DNA from: Fibrella aestuarina BUZ 2
GTDB taxonomy: Bacteria; Bacteroidota; Bacteroidia; Cytophagales; Spirosomataceae
Direction: 5' to 3'
Length of the DNA stretch: 64,000 nt
Assembly: GCF_000331105.1 (NCBI RefSeq)
Contig: NC_020054.1
Span: 2,450,813 to 2,514,812 of the forward strand
Part shown: piece after piece, positions 63,267 through 64,000 of the stretch
Numbering within the stretch: position 1 is the stretch's first letter
How the letters are laid out: each line of letters starts with the position of its first letter
The notes under the pieces: model-generated
Databases searched by the model: none
The model's input: only the letters and a program-made list of their open reading frames with translations
Told to the model about the DNA's origin: nothing
Position numbers and translations under genes: made by a program

Positions 63267-63908
63267 ATGATGAAACGCGTCCTCAACTCTGTCTCGATTG
63301 CGCTGGCTGGTGCCGCTCTGTTAACTGCCTGTAGCCGCCCGGTTGCCACGTTCCAACCCTCAAAAGCTGAGCGTTTTTATACGCAGCAAACCACGGCTAC
63401 GCCAGTAGCTATGCCCACTGAAGCGCAGGCGACTCCCGTTGCCGAAGCGACAACCAACGTACCTGTAACGGCCCAAACCGCGCAGCCGACGCCCGATATT
63501 ACGGTGCAAACCAAGCAGGCATCGGAAGCACTGGCTAGCCTGAAGGCGACGCACGCCACCGATAAGCGCATGACCCGGCGTATCGAGCGGGCCGAAACCA
63601 TGCTGGCGGAAGCTTCAGCAAAAGCCAACGCATCGGCCACGGCTCCGGCCCAACCCGTTGCCACGACCAAGAAAGCGGGTCTGGCCCAACGCCTGATGCT
63701 GAAGTCGATGAACCAGAAAATTCAGAAGCACTTGGCCCCTAAGGAGACGAAAGCTTCCTTCACCGGCTACGTGCGGCTTGGTGCCATCATCGGTCTGATC
63801 GGTCTACTGCTGTTGCTGATTGGCAATGGCGTGGGGGCCACCATCGGTCTAATTGCCCTGATCGCCGGTCTGGTGCTCCTCCTGCTCGGCGTTATCAACG
63901 AAGGGTAA
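63267..63908 (+). CDS. putative lipoprotein, paralogue (copy 2)
   Basis: A 213-residue protein with lipobox LTAC, then SRPVATFQPSKAERFYTQQT identical to copy 1. The middle is Ala/Thr/Pro-rich and divergent. The block KKAGLAQRLMLKSMNQKIQKH is shared with copy 1, and the C-terminal segment GAIIGLIGLLLLLIGNGVGA is similar. Conserved ends with a free-running middle suggest that the two ends carry the function, perhaps linking the outer membrane to the inner one. Confidence 0.8.
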   Translation: MMKRVLNSVSIALAGAALLTACSRPVATFQPSKAERFYTQQTTATPVAMPTEAQATPVAEATTNVPVTAQTAQPTPDITVQTKQASEALASLKATHATDKRMTRRIERAETMLAEASAKANASATAPAQPVATTKKAGLAQRLMLKSMNQKIQKHLAPKETKASFTGYVRLGAIIGLIGLLLLLIGNGVGATIGLIALIAGLVLLLLGVINEG

Positions 63909-63920
63909 GCCTACCACTTA

Positions 63921-63970
63921 AAAATGGCTCTGCTGATGGACCCAACGGTGCATCGGCAGAGCCATTTTTT
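63921..63970 (+). terminator. rho-independent terminator
   Basis: AAAATGGCTCTGCTGATG (63921-63938) pairs with 63951-63968 except at one base and is followed by T's. It ends the lipoprotein copy 2 gene. Confidence 0.9.
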
Positions 63971-63983
63971 ATAACTAACCGCC

Positions 63984-64000
63984 ATGAACGATAAACCTAC
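63984..64000 (+). CDS. possible start of a further gene, cut by window edge
   Basis: ATGAACGATAAACC gives M-N-D-K-P before the window ends. It lies 14 bases after the terminator. There is too little to identify. Confidence 0.25.

Noticed and set aside
1..64000. CRISPR array, rRNA operon, insertion sequence or phage genes
   Set aside because: I looked for these and found no regularly spaced repeats, rRNA signatures, transposase or integrase motifs.

Overview
This window looks like a chromosomal segment of a GC-rich Bacteroidota bacterium, most likely of the Cytophagales, family Spirosomaceae (Spirosoma and relatives). The signs are SusC/SusD pairs, a gldC gene, an ebo gene set, Bacteroidota-type promoters (TTG, about 20 bp, TAnnTTTG), weak Shine-Dalgarno sequences and GC-rich coding. 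Taxonomy is inferred from gene content only.

Region 1 (1-24.9 kb) reads as a sulfur-scavenging locus. A leftward operon holds SusC, SusD, two DoxX-family membrane proteins and a truncated SoxD-like cytochrome c. An Rrf2-family regulator follows. Rightward genes encode a TonB receptor, a DUF2490 protein, a fatty-acid-hydroxylase-type enzyme, a TlpA-like thioredoxin, a second SusC/SusD pair, an ATP-grasp enzyme, an SfnG/SsuD-like flavin monooxygenase and an M14 peptidase. Three copies of one operator/promoter sequence (8279-8324, 8878-8923, 12782-12803) and a conserved leader before both susC genes tie these units together. A fragment of a second TonB receptor lies at 24760-24861.

Region 2 (25-32.3 kb) is mostly housekeeping: a GH29 fucosidase, tRNA-Met, a START-like protein, an LptF/LptG permease, bioB, a thioredoxin-fold protein and gldC. 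Region 3 (32.4-41.4 kb) is a complete ebo set (eboA-F) on the minus strand. It is split by three plus-strand genes and carries long perfect inverted repeats between its genes. Region 4 (41.5-46.3 kb) has a DUF4197 protein, cinA, an acyltransferase E2 subunit and an outer-membrane-lipoprotein-like protein.

Region 5 (46.3-60.3 kb) is the most novel part: two back-to-back peptide (RiPP) operons around a LytTR two-component system. The leftward operon has three paralogous 51-52-residue precursor peptides with a conserved Arg-Cys-x-Arg-Cys-Asn tail. It also has a helical protein, a YydH-like membrane metalloprotease, an arginase with an N-terminal recognition-like domain, an LpxL-like acyltransferase and an outer-membrane receptor. 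The rightward operon has a 46-residue precursor with a Gly-Gly leader and a Thr-rich tail, a degenerate receiver protein and a full-length LanB dehydratase. Both operons are preceded by the same direct repeat (ATTGGTCGAA twice, exactly 22 bp apart), the spacing typical of LytTR binding sites. The regulator encoded between them therefore probably controls both.

Region 6 (60.4-64 kb) has a 5'-nucleotidase-like protein, clpX and two tandem paralogous lipoproteins with glycine/leucine-rich C-terminal membrane segments. The octamer GGTACGTT/AACGTACC recurs across the whole window far more often than chance would give.
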